A DNA stretch of 64,000 nucleotides from Mycobacterium pinniadriaticum (GCF_026242045.1 NZ_JAPJDO010000010.1:62001-126000), one strand, 5' to 3'; shown: positions 1-10,322, counted from the stretch's first letter. Notes: a model not told the origin generated them from the sequence alone. A program made the numbers and translations.

Positions 1-3000
1 GCATCGCGGCGCCGACTGACTGGCTGGTGCACGACAATCGTTCCGCGACAAACCATTCCACCGGGGCGCGGCTGGAAGCCGTCGCCGCAGACCGGGTGGT
101 GTTGAGTGTCCCGCTGTCGGGCACCTGGATCGACATCGCCTACACGCTGCCGGCCACGGTGATCGACGGCGGCACACCGGTGGTGCGCACCGAGGACGCT
201 GCGGCCGCGATGCGCGCCGTGCTGGCGATCGCCGCCGGCGTCGACGGCCCCGATGCGCTGCCGCCGGTCGTCAACGGCTCCACCACCGTCACCGTCGGCT
301 GGGATCCCGAGCGGGTCGCGGACCACACCGGCGTGACGGCGACGTTCGGTTCGCCGTTGGCGCCGACCCTGTCGACCGTTCCCGACGCGCTGGTCGGCCG
401 GTGCTGGCCGGCGGTCTTCGCCGCCATCGGCGGTGCGGCCACCGACACTGGTTTCCCGGTCGTCGAGGGGCTGCTGAGCCTGGTGCACCTGGACCACGCG
501 GCCCGGCTGCTCAAGCCGCTGCCCAAGGAACCGGCCCAATTGACCGTCACGGCAACCGCTTCGGTGGCCACGGACACCGAGGTCGGCCGGGTCGTTCCGG
601 TGACGGTCAACGTCACCGACGCCAACGGGATGATCCTGGCGGTTCTCGAGGAGCGGTTCGCCATCCGCGGCCGCACCGGGGCCAAGGAACTCACCGACCC
701 GGTTCGGGCCGGGGGAGCGGTGTCACTGAACGCCACCGACACCCCGCGCCGCCGCCGTCGTGACGTCGCCATCGGCGCACCGGTCGACATGCGTCCGTTC
801 GCCGTGGTCTCCGGGGACCACAACCCGATCCACACCGATCAGGCCGCCGCGCTGCTGGCTGGTCTGGAATCGCCGATCGTGCACGGCATGTGGCTGTCGG
901 CCGCCGCGCAGCACGTGGTGACCGCCACCGATGGCAAGCCGGTCCCGCCGGCCAAGTTGATCGGCTGGACCGCCCGCTTCCTGGGTATGGTCAAGCCGGG
1001 CGACGAGATCGACTTCCGTGTCGATCGGGTCGGAATCGACTTGGGTGCCGAGGTTTTGGAGGTCACCGCCAAGGTCGGCACCGATCTCGTGATGAGCGCG
1101 ACCGCGCGGTTGGCGGCACCCAAGACGGTGTACGCCTTCCCCGGTCAGGGCATCCAGCACAAGGGCATGGGCATGGAGGTGCGGGCCCGGTCGAAGGCCG
1201 CCCGCAAGGTGTGGGACACCGCGGACAAGTTCACCCGCGACACCCTTGGCTTCTCGGTGCTGCATGTGGTGCGCGACAACCCGACCAGCCTGATCGCCTC
1301 CGGTGTGCACTACCAGCATCCCGAAGGGGTGCTCTACCTGACTCAGTTCACCCAGGTCGCGATGGCCACCGTGGCCGCCGCGCAGGTCGCCGAGATGCGG
1401 GAGCAGGGTGCCTTCGTCGAGGGCGCGATCGCCTGCGGTCACTCCGTCGGTGAGTACACGGCGTTGGCGTGCGTGTCGAGCGTCTACAAGCTCGAGGCCC
1501 TGCTGGAGGTGGTGTTCCATCGCGGCAGCAAGATGCACGACATCGTCCCGCGCGACGAGATGGGCCGGTCCAACTACCGGCTGGCGGCGATCCGCCCGTC
1601 GCAGATCGACCTGCCGGACGCCGAGGTGAAGGGCTTCGTCGCCGACATCGCCGAGCGCACCGGGGAATTCCTGCAGATCGTGAACTTCAACCTGCGTGGC
1701 TCGCAGTACGCGATCGCCGGCACGGTGCGCGGCCTGGAGGCGCTGGAGGAAGAGGTCGAGCGGCGCCGCGAGATCAGCGGTGGCAAGCGGTCGTTCATCC
1801 TGGTGCCCGGTATCGATGTGCCGTTCCACTCCGATGTGCTGCGGGTCGGTGTCGACGACTTCCGCCGGGCGCTGGAACGCGTCATGCCCGAGGATGCCGA
1901 TCCGGGGCTGATCGTCGGCCGGTACATCCCGAACCTGGTGCCGCGGCCGTTCACCCTGGACCGTGACTTCATCCAGGAGATCCGCGATCTGGTGCCCGCC
2001 GAGCCCCTCGATGAGGTGCTGGCCGACTACGACACATGGCGTAACGAGAAGCCGCATGCGTTGTGCCGCAAGGTCGTCATCGAGTTGCTGGCCTGGCAGT
2101 TCGCCAGCCCGGTGCGCTGGATCGAGACGCAGGACCTGCTGTTCATCGAGGAGGCAGCCGGTGGGCTGGGCGTGGAGCGCTTCGTCGAGATCGGCGTGAA
2201 GTCGGCGCCGACGGTGGCCGGTCTGGCCAGCAACACCCTGAAGTTGCCCGAATATGCCCACAGCACAGTGGAAGTGCTCAACTCTGAGCGCGATGCCGCC
2301 GTGCTGTTCGCCAGTGACGAGGATCCGGCCACTGACGATTCCGACATCGAGGAGGCTCCCGTCTCCGAGGCGCCGGCCGAAGCCGCAGCGGTCGAGGCCG
2401 CACCGGCGCCGGTGGCCGCACCTGCCGGGGGACCCCGACCCGACGACATCGGATTCGACGCGGGCGATGCCACATTGGCGCTGATCGCGTTGAGCGCGAA
2501 GATGCGCATCGACCAGATCGAGCCGCTGGACTCTATCGAGTCGATCACCGACGGTGCGTCCTCGCGGCGTAACCAGCTGCTGGTCGACCTCGGCTCGGAG
2601 CTGAACCTGGGCGCCATCGACGGAGCTGCCGAGGCCGACCTGGCCTCGTTGAAGGGTCAGGTGTCCAAGCTGGCGCGCACCTACAAGCCGTTCGGCCCGG
2701 TGCTCTCCGACTCGATCAACGACCAGCTGCGCACGGTGCTCGGCCCGTCCGGCAAGCGTCCGGCCGCGATCGCCGAACGGGTCAAGAAGACCTGGGAACT
2801 CGGCGACGGTTGGGCCAAGCACGTTACCGCCGAACTGGCGCTGGGCACCCGGGAGGGCAGCAGCGTGCGTGGCGGTGCACTCGGCGGCCTGCACGAGGGT
2901 GCGCTGGCCGACGCCGCAGCCGTGGACAAGGCCATCGATGCCGCGGTCGCCTCGGTGGCCGCCCGTAAGGGCATTGCGGTGTCGCTGCCGTCGGCCGGTG

Positions 3001-6000
3001 GTGCCGGCGGAGGGGTGGTCGACTCGGCCGCTCTGACCGAGTTCGCCGAGCAGGTCACCGGACGTGATGGCGTACTGGCTTCGGCCGCGCGGATGGTGCT
3101 GGGGCAGCTCGGTCTGGACAGCCCGGTGACCGCCGCGCCGGCGGCCACCGACGCCGAACTCGTCGACCTGGTGACCGCCGAGCTGGGCTCGGACTGGCCG
3201 CGGCTGGTGGCTCCGGCCTTCGACGCCAAGAAGGCGGTCTTGCTCGACGACCGCTGGGCCAGTGCACGTGAGGATCTGGTCAAGCTGTGGTTGGCCGACG
3301 AAGGCGATATCGACGCCGACTGGCTGGGTCTGTCGCAGCGGTTCGAGGGCGCCGGCAACGTGGTTGCCACCCAGGCCAACTGGTGGCAGGGCAAGGCCCT
3401 GGCCAGCGGGCGCAACATTCACGCCTCGCTGTTCGGGCGGATCGCCGCGGGTGCTGAAAACCCGGACAAGGGTCACTACAGCGACGAGGTCGCGGTGGTC
3501 ACCGGCGCTTCCAAGGGCTCGATCGCCGCATCGGTGGTCGCCGGCCTGCTCGACGGCGGCGCCACCGTGATCGCGACGACCTCCAAGCTCAACGACGACC
3601 GGCTGGCCTTCTACAAGAAGCTCTATCGCGACCACGCCCGCTACGGCGCGTCGCTGTGGGTGGTCCCGGCCAACATGGCCTCCTACGCCGACATCGACGC
3701 CTTGGCGTCGTGGGTGGGCAGTGAGCAGACCGAAAGCCTTGGGCCGCAATCCATCCACATCAAGGATGCGCTGACGCCCACCTTGCTGTTCCCGTTCGCC
3801 GCGCCGCGGGTAGCCGGTGACCTGTCGGATGCCGGCTCGCGCTCCGAGATGGAGATGAAGGTCCTGCTGTGGGCCGTCGAGCGGCTGATCGGCGGGCTGT
3901 CGTCGATCGGTGCCGAGCGCGACATCGCCTCGCGCCTGCACGTGGTACTGCCCGGTTCACCCAACCGCGGCATGTTCGGCGGTGACGGCGCCTACGGCGA
4001 GTCCAAGTCGGCGCTGGACGCGGTGGTGAACCGGTGGAAAGCGGAATCCTCGTGGGCGCAGCGGGTCAGCTTCGCGCATGCGTTGATCGGCTGGACCAAG
4101 GGGACCGGTCTGATGGGGCACAACGACGCCATCGTCAGCGCCGTCGAGGAGGCCGGTGTCACCACCTACAGCACCGACGAGATGGCCGCGATGCTGCTCG
4201 ATCTGTGCTCGATCGAGGCCAAGGTCGCGTCGGCCAACGCTCCGCTGAAGGTCGACCTGACCGGTGGGCTCGGCGATGTCGAACTCGACCTGGCCGAGCT
4301 GGCCGCCAAGGCGCGCGAGGAAATGTCCTCCGAGGCGAAGGAATCCGACGACGACGAGACGGTGGCGGGAACCATCGCCGCCCTGCCGTCGCCGCCGCGC
4401 GGCTACACCGCATCCACGCCGCCGGCGTGGGCCGATCTGGATGTCGACCCGGCCGACCTGGTGGTCATCGTCGGTGGCGCCGAACTGGGACCGTACGGCT
4501 CCTCGCGCACCCGCTTCGAGATGGAGGTCGACAACGAACTGTCGGCGGCCGGTGTGCTCGAATTGGCCTGGACCACCGGGCTGATCGGGTGGGAGGACGA
4601 TCCCAAGCCGGGTTGGTATGACAGCGTGACCGGTGAGCTGGTCGACGAGGCCGATCTGGTCGAGCGCTACCACGACGCCGTCGTCGAGCGCTGCGGGATT
4701 CGTGAGTTCGTCGACGACGGGGCCATCGATCCCGACCACGCCTCGCCGCTGCTGGTCAGCGTGTTCCTGGACAAGGACTTCAGGTTCGTGGTGTCGTCGG
4801 AGGCCGATGCTCGCGCATTCGTCGAGTTCGATCCCGAGCACACCGTTGCCCGACCGGTCGCGGACTCCTCGGATTGGGAGGTGATCCGCAAGGCGGGCAC
4901 CGAGATCCGGGTGCCGCGCAAGACCAAGCTGTCACGGTCGGTCGGTGCGCAGATCCCGACCGGCTTCGACCCGATGGTCTGGGGCATCAGTGCGGACATG
5001 GCCAGCTCGATCGACCGGGTGGCGCTGTGGAACATCGTCGCCACCGTCGATGCGTTCCTGTCCTCGGGATTCACCCCGAACGAGCTGATGCGCTGGGTAC
5101 ACCCGAGCCTGGTGGCCTCCACGCAGGGCACCGGTATGGGCGGTATGACGTCGATGCAGACGATGTACCACGGCAACCTGATGGGCAAGGCCAAGCCGAA
5201 TGACATCCTGCAGGAGGTCCTGCCGAACGTCGTTGCCGCGCATGTCATCCAGTCCTATGTCGGCAGCTACGGCTCGATGATCCACCCGGTGGGCGCCTGC
5301 GCCACCGCGGCGGTGTCGGTCGAGGAGGGCATGGACAAGATCCGTCTCGGCAAGGCCGAACTGGTGGTCACCGGCGGCTTCGACGACATGACGCTGGAGG
5401 CCGTGATCGGCTTCGGTGACATGGCGGCCACCGCCGAGACCGCGACGATGCGGGCCAAGGGCATCAGCGACGCGAGGTTCTCCCGCGCCAACGACCGTCG
5501 TCGACTGGGCTTCCTGGAAGCCCAGGGTGGCGGCACCATCCTGCTGGCCCGTGGTGACCTCGCGCTGAAGATGGGTCTGCCGGTGCTGGCCGTGGTCGGT
5601 TACGCGCAGAGCTTCGGTGACGGCGTGCACACCTCGATCCCGGCTCCCGGACTCGGTGCACTCGGCGCCGGGCGCGGCGGTAAGGATTCGCAGCTGGCCC
5701 GTTCGCTGGCCAAGCTGGGGGTCGGCCCGGACGACATCGCGGTGATCTCCAAGCACGACACCTCGACGCTGGCCAACGACCCCAACGAGACCGAGCTGCA
5801 CGAGCGGCTGGCCGACTCGATGGGGCGCGCCGCGGGCAACCCGCTGTTCATCGTCAGTCAGAAGAGCCTGACCGGCCACGCCAAGGGCGGTGCGGCGGTG
5901 TTCCAGATGATGGGGCTCTGCCAGGTCCTGCGTGACGGCGTCATCCCGCCGAACCGCAGCCTGGACTGTGTCGACGACGAGCTGGCCACCTCCGGGCACT

Positions 6001-6350
6001 TCGTGTGGCCGCGGGAGACCCTGCGGCTAGGTGACAAGTTCCCGCTCAAGGCGGGCCTGGTCACCAGCCTAGGCTTCGGCCACGTGTCGGGTCTGATCGC
6101 GCTGGTGCACCCGCAGGCCTTCCTGGCCTCGCTGAGCGAGCAGGAGCGGGCGGACTACACCAAGCGGGCCGGTGAGCGCGTGCTGGCGGGGCAGCGGCGA
6201 CTGGCTTCGGCCATCGCCGGTGGGCCGCCGATGTACGAGAAGCCCGCCGACCGCCGGTTCGACCATGACGCACCCGAGAAGCGTCAGGAGGCGGCGATGC
6301 TGCTCGATCCGGCGTCGCGGCTGGGCGAGGGCGACACCTACGTGCGATGA
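1..6350 (+). CDS. fas: Type I fatty acid synthase (FAS-I), C-terminal ~2,115 residues; 5' end outside window
   Basis: Multifunctional synthase making C16-C26 acyl-CoAs, the primers for mycolic acid synthesis. The frame is open through base 3, so the gene begins before the window; mycobacterial FAS-I is about 3,070 residues. Visible in order: a dehydratase hot-dog domain (SGDHNPIH near base 820), a malonyl/palmitoyl transferase (FPGQG near 1140; GHSVGE with active Ser at 1443-1445), an acyl carrier segment (GASSRRNQ near 2550, phosphopantetheine Ser), a ketoreductase (VTGASKGS near 3495) and a ketosynthase (GACATA with active Cys at 5298-5300; SLTGHAKGG near 5865). There is no C-terminal phosphopantetheinyl transferase domain, consistent with a separate acpS 28 bases downstream. 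No truncation or frameshift is seen in the visible part. Confidence 0.97.
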   Translation, partial: IAAPTDWLVHDNRSATNHSTGARLEAVAADRVVLSVPLSGTWIDIAYTLPATVIDGGTPVVRTEDAAAAMRAVLAIAAGVDGPDALPPVVNGSTTVTVGWDPERVADHTGVTATFGSPLAPTLSTVPDALVGRCWPAVFAAIGGAATDTGFPVVEGLLSLVHLDHAARLLKPLPKEPAQLTVTATASVATDTEVGRVVPVTVNVTDANGMILAVLEERFAIRGRTGAKELTDPVRAGGAVSLNATDTPRRRRRDVAIGAPVDMRPFAVVSGDHNPIHTDQAAALLAGLESPIVHGMWLSAAAQHVVTATDGKPVPPAKLIGWTARFLGMVKPGDEIDFRVDRVGIDLGAEVLEVTAKVGTDLVMSATARLAAPKTVYAFPGQGIQHKGMGMEVRARSKAARKVWDTADKFTRDTLGFSVLHVVRDNPTSLIASGVHYQHPEGVLYLTQFTQVAMATVAAAQVAEMREQGAFVEGAIACGHSVGEYTALACVSSVYKLEALLEVVFHRGSKMHDIVPRDEMGRSNYRLAAIRPSQIDLPDAEVKGFVADIAERTGEFLQIVNFNLRGSQYAIAGTVRGLEALEEEVERRREISGGKRSFILVPGIDVPFHSDVLRVGVDDFRRALERVMPEDADPGLIVGRYIPNLVPRPFTLDRDFIQEIRDLVPAEPLDEVLADYDTWRNEKPHALCRKVVIELLAWQFASPVRWIETQDLLFIEEAAGGLGVERFVEIGVKSAPTVAGLASNTLKLPEYAHSTVEVLNSERDAAVLFASDEDPATDDSDIEEAPVSEAPAEAAAVEAAPAPVAAPAGGPRPDDIGFDAGDATLALIALSAKMRIDQIEPLDSIESITDGASSRRNQLLVDLGSELNLGAIDGAAEADLASLKGQVSKLARTYKPFGPVLSDSINDQLRTVLGPSGKRPAAIAERVKKTWELGDGWAKHVTAELALGTREGSSVRGGALGGLHEGALADAAAVDKAIDAAVASVAARKGIAVSLPSAGGAGGGVVDSAALTEFAEQVTGRDGVLASAARMVLGQLGLDSPVTAAPAATDAELVDLVTAELGSDWPRLVAPAFDAKKAVLLDDRWASAREDLVKLWLADEGDIDADWLGLSQRFEGAGNVVATQANWWQGKALASGRNIHASLFGRIAAGAENPDKGHYSDEVAVVTGASKGSIAASVVAGLLDGGATVIATTSKLNDDRLAFYKKLYRDHARYGASLWVVPANMASYADIDALASWVGSEQTESLGPQSIHIKDALTPTLLFPFAAPRVAGDLSDAGSRSEMEMKVLLWAVERLIGGLSSIGAERDIASRLHVVLPGSPNRGMFGGDGAYGESKSALDAVVNRWKAESSWAQRVSFAHALIGWTKGTGLMGHNDAIVSAVEEAGVTTYSTDEMAAMLLDLCSIEAKVASANAPLKVDLTGGLGDVELDLAELAAKAREEMSSEAKESDDDETVAGTIAALPSPPRGYTASTPPAWADLDVDPADLVVIVGGAELGPYGSSRTRFEMEVDNELSAAGVLELAWTTGLIGWEDDPKPGWYDSVTGELVDEADLVERYHDAVVERCGIREFVDDGAIDPDHASPLLVSVFLDKDFRFVVSSEADARAFVEFDPEHTVARPVADSSDWEVIRKAGTEIRVPRKTKLSRSVGAQIPTGFDPMVWGISADMASSIDRVALWNIVATVDAFLSSGFTPNELMRWVHPSLVASTQGTGMGGMTSMQTMYHGNLMGKAKPNDILQEVLPNVVAAHVIQSYVGSYGSMIHPVGACATAAVSVEEGMDKIRLGKAELVVTGGFDDMTLEAVIGFGDMAATAETATMRAKGISDARFSRANDRRRLGFLEAQGGGTILLARGDLALKMGLPVLAVVGYAQSFGDGVHTSIPAPGLGALGAGRGGKDSQLARSLAKLGVGPDDIAVISKHDTSTLANDPNETELHERLADSMGRAAGNPLFIVSQKSLTGHAKGGAAVFQMMGLCQVLRDGVIPPNRSLDCVDDELATSGHFVWPRETLRLGDKFPLKAGLVTSLGFGHVSGLIALVHPQAFLASLSEQERADYTKRAGERVLAGQRRLASAIAGGPPMYEKPADRRFDHDAPEKRQEAAMLLDPASRLGEGDTYVR

Positions 6351-6378
6351 GCCGGCCCACATCCGCTAGTGTGCTCGC

Positions 6379-6771
6379 GTGGCGATAGTCGGTGTGGGGA
6401 TCGATGTGGTCTCCATTCCCGACTTCGCCGAGCAGGTGGACCAGCCGGGAACGGTGTTCGCCGAGACGTTCACCCCGGGTGAGCGCCGCGACGCCGCCGA
6501 CAAGAGCTCGGTGGCGGCGCGGCACCTGGCCGCGCGGTGGGCCGCCAAGGAGGCCGTTATCAAGGCCTGGTCGGGGTCGCGGTTCGCTCAGCGTCCGGTC
6601 CTGCCGGAGGGTATCCACCGCGATATCGAGGTGATCACCGATATGTGGGGCCGGCCCAAGGTGCGCCTGACCGGTGCCATCGCCGAGCATTTGGCCGAGG
6701 TGACCATCCACGTATCGCTGACCCACGAAGGCGACACCGCCGCCGCGGTCGCCATCCTGGAGACGCTCTAA
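6379..6771 (+). CDS. acpS: Holo-[acyl-carrier-protein] synthase
   Basis: 130 residues, GTG start. Transfers 4'-phosphopantetheine from CoA to the carrier serine of FAS-I. The Mg-binding motifs of the AcpS family are present: GVGIDVV with Asp9 and WAAKEA with Glu58, plus a C-terminal SLTHEGD. It follows fas by 28 bases on the same strand, the order known in Mycobacterium tuberculosis, so the two are probably cotranscribed and functionally paired. Length and motifs are normal. Confidence 0.96.
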   Translation: MAIVGVGIDVVSIPDFAEQVDQPGTVFAETFTPGERRDAADKSSVAARHLAARWAAKEAVIKAWSGSRFAQRPVLPEGIHRDIEVITDMWGRPKVRLTGAIAEHLAEVTIHVSLTHEGDTAAAVAILETL

Positions 6772-6858
6772 CGTCCTGACCTCGGGCGAGCGTGCGTGTC
6801 TGTACGCAACACGCCGCCCCGGTGGAGCACTACGTGCACGTTCGCGCAGGATGGTCCC

Positions 6859-8211
6859 ATGAGCGATCTCGTTGAACGCGTGCGGGCTGTGCTGCCTTCG
6901 GTGCGCGCCGATCTCGAAGACCTGGTGCGCATTCAATCCGTGTGGGCCGACCCGGACCGTCGCGATGAGGTGCACCGCAGCGCGCAGGCGGTCGCCGACC
7001 TCTTGCGCCAGGCAGGTTTCAGACAGGTCGAGATCGTCGCCGAAGGCGGTGCGCCCGCGGTGATCGCACATCACCCCGCCCCACCCGGTGCGCCGACCGT
7101 GCTGCTTTATGCCCACCACGATGTTCAGCCAGAAGGTGAACCGGCGCAATGGGATTCGGAGCCGTTCGAGCCCACCGAGCGTGATGGCCGACTGTACGGC
7201 CGCGGCAGTGCCGACGACAAGGCCGGTATTGCCACTCATCTGGCGGCGTTCCGTGCGCACGACGGCAAACCGCCGGTCGGGGTGACGGTGTTCGTCGAGG
7301 GCGAGGAGGAGTCCGGCTCACCGTCGCTGGGCCGACTCCTGGCCGCCCACAAGGACAAGCTGGCCGCTGACGTCATCGTGATCGCCGATTCAGACAACTG
7401 GACCTCGGAGATCCCAGCCCTGACGGTGTCGCTGCGCGGGCTGGCCGACTGTGTGGTCGAGGTCGCCACCCTCGATCACGGCCTGCATTCGGGGCTGTGG
7501 GGCGGTGTGGTGCCCGACGCCCTCAGCGTGCTGGTGCGTCTTCTGGCCAGCCTGCACGACGACGACGGCAACGTCGCGGTGCAGGGCCTGTACGAGGCAA
7601 GCGCTGCCGACGTCGACCGCGGCGCGCAGTGGGTCCGGGCGGAATCGGGGCTACTCGACGGTGTGCACGAGATCGGCTCGGGCCCTGTGGCGCAGCGCAT
7701 GTGGGCCAAACCGGCGATCACCGTGATCGGCATCGACACCACACCGATCGCCAAGGCGTCGAACACGCTACTCCCGCGCGCCAGCGCCAAGGTCAGCATG
7801 CGGGTGGCCCCCGGTGGTGACGCCGCGGCTCATCTGCACGCGCTGCGCCGCCACCTCGAGCGGCACGCCCCCTGGGGAGCGCACGTCAAGGTCATCCCCG
7901 GAGATATCGGCCAGCCTTACGCGATCGACGCCAGCGGACCGGTTTACGACGCCGCCCGGGCCGCGTTCCGGCAGGCGTGGGGCACTGAGGTCGTCGACAT
8001 GGGCATGGGCGGTTCGATCCCGTTTATCGCCGAGTTCGCCACCGCCTTCCCCGACGCCACCATCCTGGTGACCGGGGTGGAGGATCCCGGAACCCAGGCG
8101 CACAGCGTCAACGAGAGCCTGCATCTCGGTGTGCTCGAGCGTGCCGCCACCACCGAGGCGCTGCTGCTGGGGAAGCTAGGGGAGCTCTCTGGGGTGAGGG
8201 TAACGGTGTAG
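6859..8211 (+). CDS. M20-family metallopeptidase (dipeptidase) with 3' end abutting an IS110 remnant
   Basis: 450 residues from the ATG at 6859; an in-frame GTG at 6796 would add 21 residues with no family-like content. Cytoplasmic zinc dipeptidases of this family bind two metals. Visible ligand motifs are YAHHDVQPEGE (near residue 84), GRGSADDKAG and EGEEESGSP (near residue 148), followed by the dimerisation domain. Mycobacteria carry such a gene after acpS. The last about 12 codons (after GVLERAATTEALLLGKL) overlap sequence that reads on the other strand as the C-terminus of an IS110 transposase, so the natural C-terminus was probably replaced at the insertion junction. Confidence 0.92.
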   Translation: MSDLVERVRAVLPSVRADLEDLVRIQSVWADPDRRDEVHRSAQAVADLLRQAGFRQVEIVAEGGAPAVIAHHPAPPGAPTVLLYAHHDVQPEGEPAQWDSEPFEPTERDGRLYGRGSADDKAGIATHLAAFRAHDGKPPVGVTVFVEGEEESGSPSLGRLLAAHKDKLAADVIVIADSDNWTSEIPALTVSLRGLADCVVEVATLDHGLHSGLWGGVVPDALSVLVRLLASLHDDDGNVAVQGLYEASAADVDRGAQWVRAESGLLDGVHEIGSGPVAQRMWAKPAITVIGIDTTPIAKASNTLLPRASAKVSMRVAPGGDAAAHLHALRRHLERHAPWGAHVKVIPGDIGQPYAIDASGPVYDAARAAFRQAWGTEVVDMGMGGSIPFIAEFATAFPDATILVTGVEDPGTQAHSVNESLHLGVLERAATTEALLLGKLGELSGVRVTV

Positions 8212-9115
8212 CCGAGGGCTTGGAGTTGACGGATGTGGTTGCGTTTCTTGACCTCTGGGTTTGTGTGTTTGGTGAAGTGATCAGCGCCGAGGTCGGTGAA
8301 GTGGGTGTCCTGGTCGGCCAGTAGGTGCCAGACGATGACGAGGATTGAGCGTCCGACGGCGACGATCGCGCGTTTCTTGCCTCGCCGTCGGGCGATGCGC
8401 CGGTAACGCTCCCCGAGGAAGGTGTCGGTGCGCCCGGCCACGACGGCGGCCTCCCCCAGGACGCGGGCCAGGTAGCGGTTGCCGTGTCCGGTGGATCCGC
8501 TGCCTTTGGTCTTGCCGGCCGAGGATTTGATGCCGGGAGAGAACTTGGCCCAGGAGCACAGGTGCGCGGCGGTCGGGAAGCGAGTCATGTCGGTGCCAAT
8601 CTCAGCGAGGATGATGGCGGCGGCGACCGGCCCGATACCGGGGATCTCATCTAGGCGTGCCGCCGCCTGCGCGAAAGGGGCCAGGGCCGCCTCGATCTGT
8701 TCGTCGAGGGCGGCGATGTCGGCGTCGATGCTGTCGATACGTCCGAGCATCCGGGCCAGCAGGAACCGGTGGTGTTCACCGAAATGGCCGTTGAACGCCT
8801 CTTCGAGCCGGTCGATCTTGGCCCGCATGCTGCAGCGGGCCAGCTGAGCCAACACCTTGGGGTCGCGTTCGCCGGCGATCAGGCTTCCAGTAATCAGAGG
8901 TGGCCTCCATAACCACCCGGCTCGATCCCCAGCTCAACGAGGTGGTTGGCCAGCTCGCTCACCGAGCGGGTCATCGTCGAATGAGTCGACACCTCCTGCA
9001 GACGCTTGCGACTCGGGCCGGGAACGCGCACACAACACACCAACTCGGCCTTGCCGATATCCAGGGCCGCGACCCTGGCGATGATCTGTTCCTCATCGTG
9101 CGATTCAGCCAACAT
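8190..9115 (-). pseudogene. IS110-family transposase, internally deleted and frameshifted
   Basis: The N-terminal fragment (9115 to about 8915) reads ALDIGKAELVCCVRVPGPS, the start of the DEDD RuvC-like domain. One extra base in the CCC run at 8915-8918 shifts the frame; in the next frame VVMEATSDYWKP follows. The sequence then jumps near 8882-8886 straight to LIAGERDPKVLAQLARCSM, missing roughly 100 residues including the remaining catalytic aspartates. The C-terminal fragment keeps the helix-hairpin-helix domain (IPGIGPVAAAIILAEIG), the SAGKTKGSGSTGHGNRYL segment and ends LQALGYTVTLTP with no stop of its own at the junction. It should be inactive. Confidence 0.88.
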
Positions 9116-9200
9116 CGCCCATCACAACTCCTCTCCACGCTCGATCCGGAAAAAAGGATGTGGTCGCCCGTGGAGCCGCACAAGTGAAACTCGAGTCTAA
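8190..9200 (-). mobile_element. Decayed IS110-family insertion sequence
   Basis: Remnant of an IS110/IS116-type element lying between the dipeptidase and bcp. The left boundary is placed where the transposase reading meets the dipeptidase C-terminus (about 8180-8200). The right boundary is uncertain. I see no clear terminal inverted repeats, as expected for IS110. The 170 bases from 9200 to bcp hold no supported gene. Confidence 0.75.
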
Positions 9201-9368
9201 TCCGCGTGCTCGACCGAAAACCTGACGGCGGCAACAATGAAGGGCCCACAACGCGACTCCAGCGCCCGGCTAGACCACGGCCCCCCAGGACCACAGAGCT
9301 ACGGCGTCGCAAGACGACCACCGCCCCATTTTCACCCCGGAACGGGCGCCGCGACAGCGGCAAATTGG

Positions 9369-9842
9369 CTAGAACGAGAGGTCGCGGCGGAGTTTGGCGA
9401 CGTGACCGGTGGCCTTGACGTTGTACTGGGCCACCTCGATCTTGCCCTTCTCGTCGACCACGAACGTCGACCGGATCACGCCGACCACCGTCTTGCCGTA
9501 GAGCTTCTTCTCGCCGTAGGCGCCCCACTCGGTGAGCACCTTCTTGTCCGGGTCGGACAGCAGCGGGAAGGTCAGCGCGTCGCGGTCGGTGAACTTGGCC
9601 AGCTTCTCCGGCTTGTCCGGGGAGATGCCGACCACATCGATGCCGGCGCCGTTCAACTCGGCCAGGCTGTCGCGGAAGTCGCAGGCTTGTTTCGTGCAGC
9701 CCGGGGTCATTGCGGCCGGGTAGAAGTAGACGATCACCTTGCGGCCCTTGAAGTCGGACAGCTTCACGGTCTTGCCCTCGGCATCCGGCAGGCTGAACGC
9801 CGGTGCTTTGTCGCCGACTTCGAGGCGTGCTGTGTCCGTCAC
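9369..9842 (-). CDS. bcp: Atypical 2-Cys peroxiredoxin (bacterioferritin comigratory protein)
   Basis: 157 residues, GTG start. Thiol peroxidase reducing H2O2 and organic hydroperoxides. The thioredoxin-fold core shows [13 protein letters not shown] with peroxidatic Cys49 and resolving Cys54 at the Cys-X4-Cys spacing of the Bcp subgroup, plus the downstream [12 protein letters not shown] and [11 protein letters not shown] segments. Divergent from the DUF3618 gene at 9930; the 87-base gap must hold both promoters. Confidence 0.95.
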   Translation of the reverse strand: MTDTARLEVGDKAPAFSLPDAEGKTVKLSDFKGRKVIVYFYPAAMTPGCTKQACDFRDSLAELNGAGIDVVGISPDKPEKLAKFTDRDALTFPLLSDPDKKVLTEWGAYGEKKLYGKTVVGVIRSTFVVDEKGKIEVAQYNVKATGHVAKLRRDLSF

Positions 9843-9929
9843 CTAATGGTCCCTTCATCTACCGGTGCATCGGGGTTGGCCCGGGTTGCTTTAGGGTAGT
9901 TCGGCAGGGCGGCAGTTTGGAGGACGGAA

Positions 9930-10157
9930 GTGGCGGATCGGGATCCCGAGGTCATCAAGGCCGAGATCGATCAGGCTCGTGACCGGCTGGCGGTGACGGT
10001 GGACTCGCTGGCCGAGCGGGCCAATCCGCAGCGGATCGCCGACGACGTCAAGGCCGCGATCGTGCGCTTCGTGACGAGGCCCCCGGTGGCCGCCGCGCTG
10101 GCCGGTGTCACCGTGGTGACGGTGGTTGTGGTGGTCCGCCGGATCCGCAACGGCTAG
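9930..10157 (+). CDS. DUF3618 family small membrane protein
   Basis: 75 residues, GTG start preceded by a GGAGGACGG ribosome site. An N-terminal amphipathic part (DPEVIKAEIDQARDRLAVTV) and one C-terminal membrane segment (about residues 50-68, rich in Val and Ala) followed by basic residues (RRIRNG) match the DUF3618 pattern common next to bcp in mycobacteria. Function unknown. Confidence 0.9.
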   Translation: MADRDPEVIKAEIDQARDRLAVTVDSLAERANPQRIADDVKAAIVRFVTRPPVAAALAGVTVVTVVVVVRRIRNG

Positions 10158-10160
10158 CGG

Positions 10161-10322
10161 CTAGCGGCGCCGCAGCCAGTCGCCGAGTGAACGCCGGAAG
10201 CCCGGGGGGTTGGCGGTCAGTCCGATCCGGCTGCAGCTGTGGACCTGCATCGGTGGCACCGATGCGGAGGCTTGCGGAGCTACCTCGCCCGCAGGGTGGT
10301 GAACGGGGTCTTCCGGCACCAT
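10161..10322 (-). CDS. Small hypothetical protein
   Basis: 53-codon reading with ATG start and stop TAG converging on the DUF3618 gene 3 bases away. The C-terminus NPPGFRRSLGDWLRRR looks protein-like and codon third positions are GC-rich. No family recognised and no clear ribosome site, so it may be spurious or the tail of a decayed gene. The 270 bases to its right (10323-10592) are of lower GC and hold nothing I can support. Confidence 0.35.
   Translation of the reverse strand: MVPEDPVHHPAGEVAPQASASVPPMQVHSCSRIGLTANPPGFRRSLGDWLRRR

Noticed and set aside
723-3941. Very long minus-strand ORF of 1,072 codons antisense to fas
   Set aside because: Explained by GC-rich third positions of fas on the other strand; no protein-like motifs, His/Gly/Arg-rich composition.
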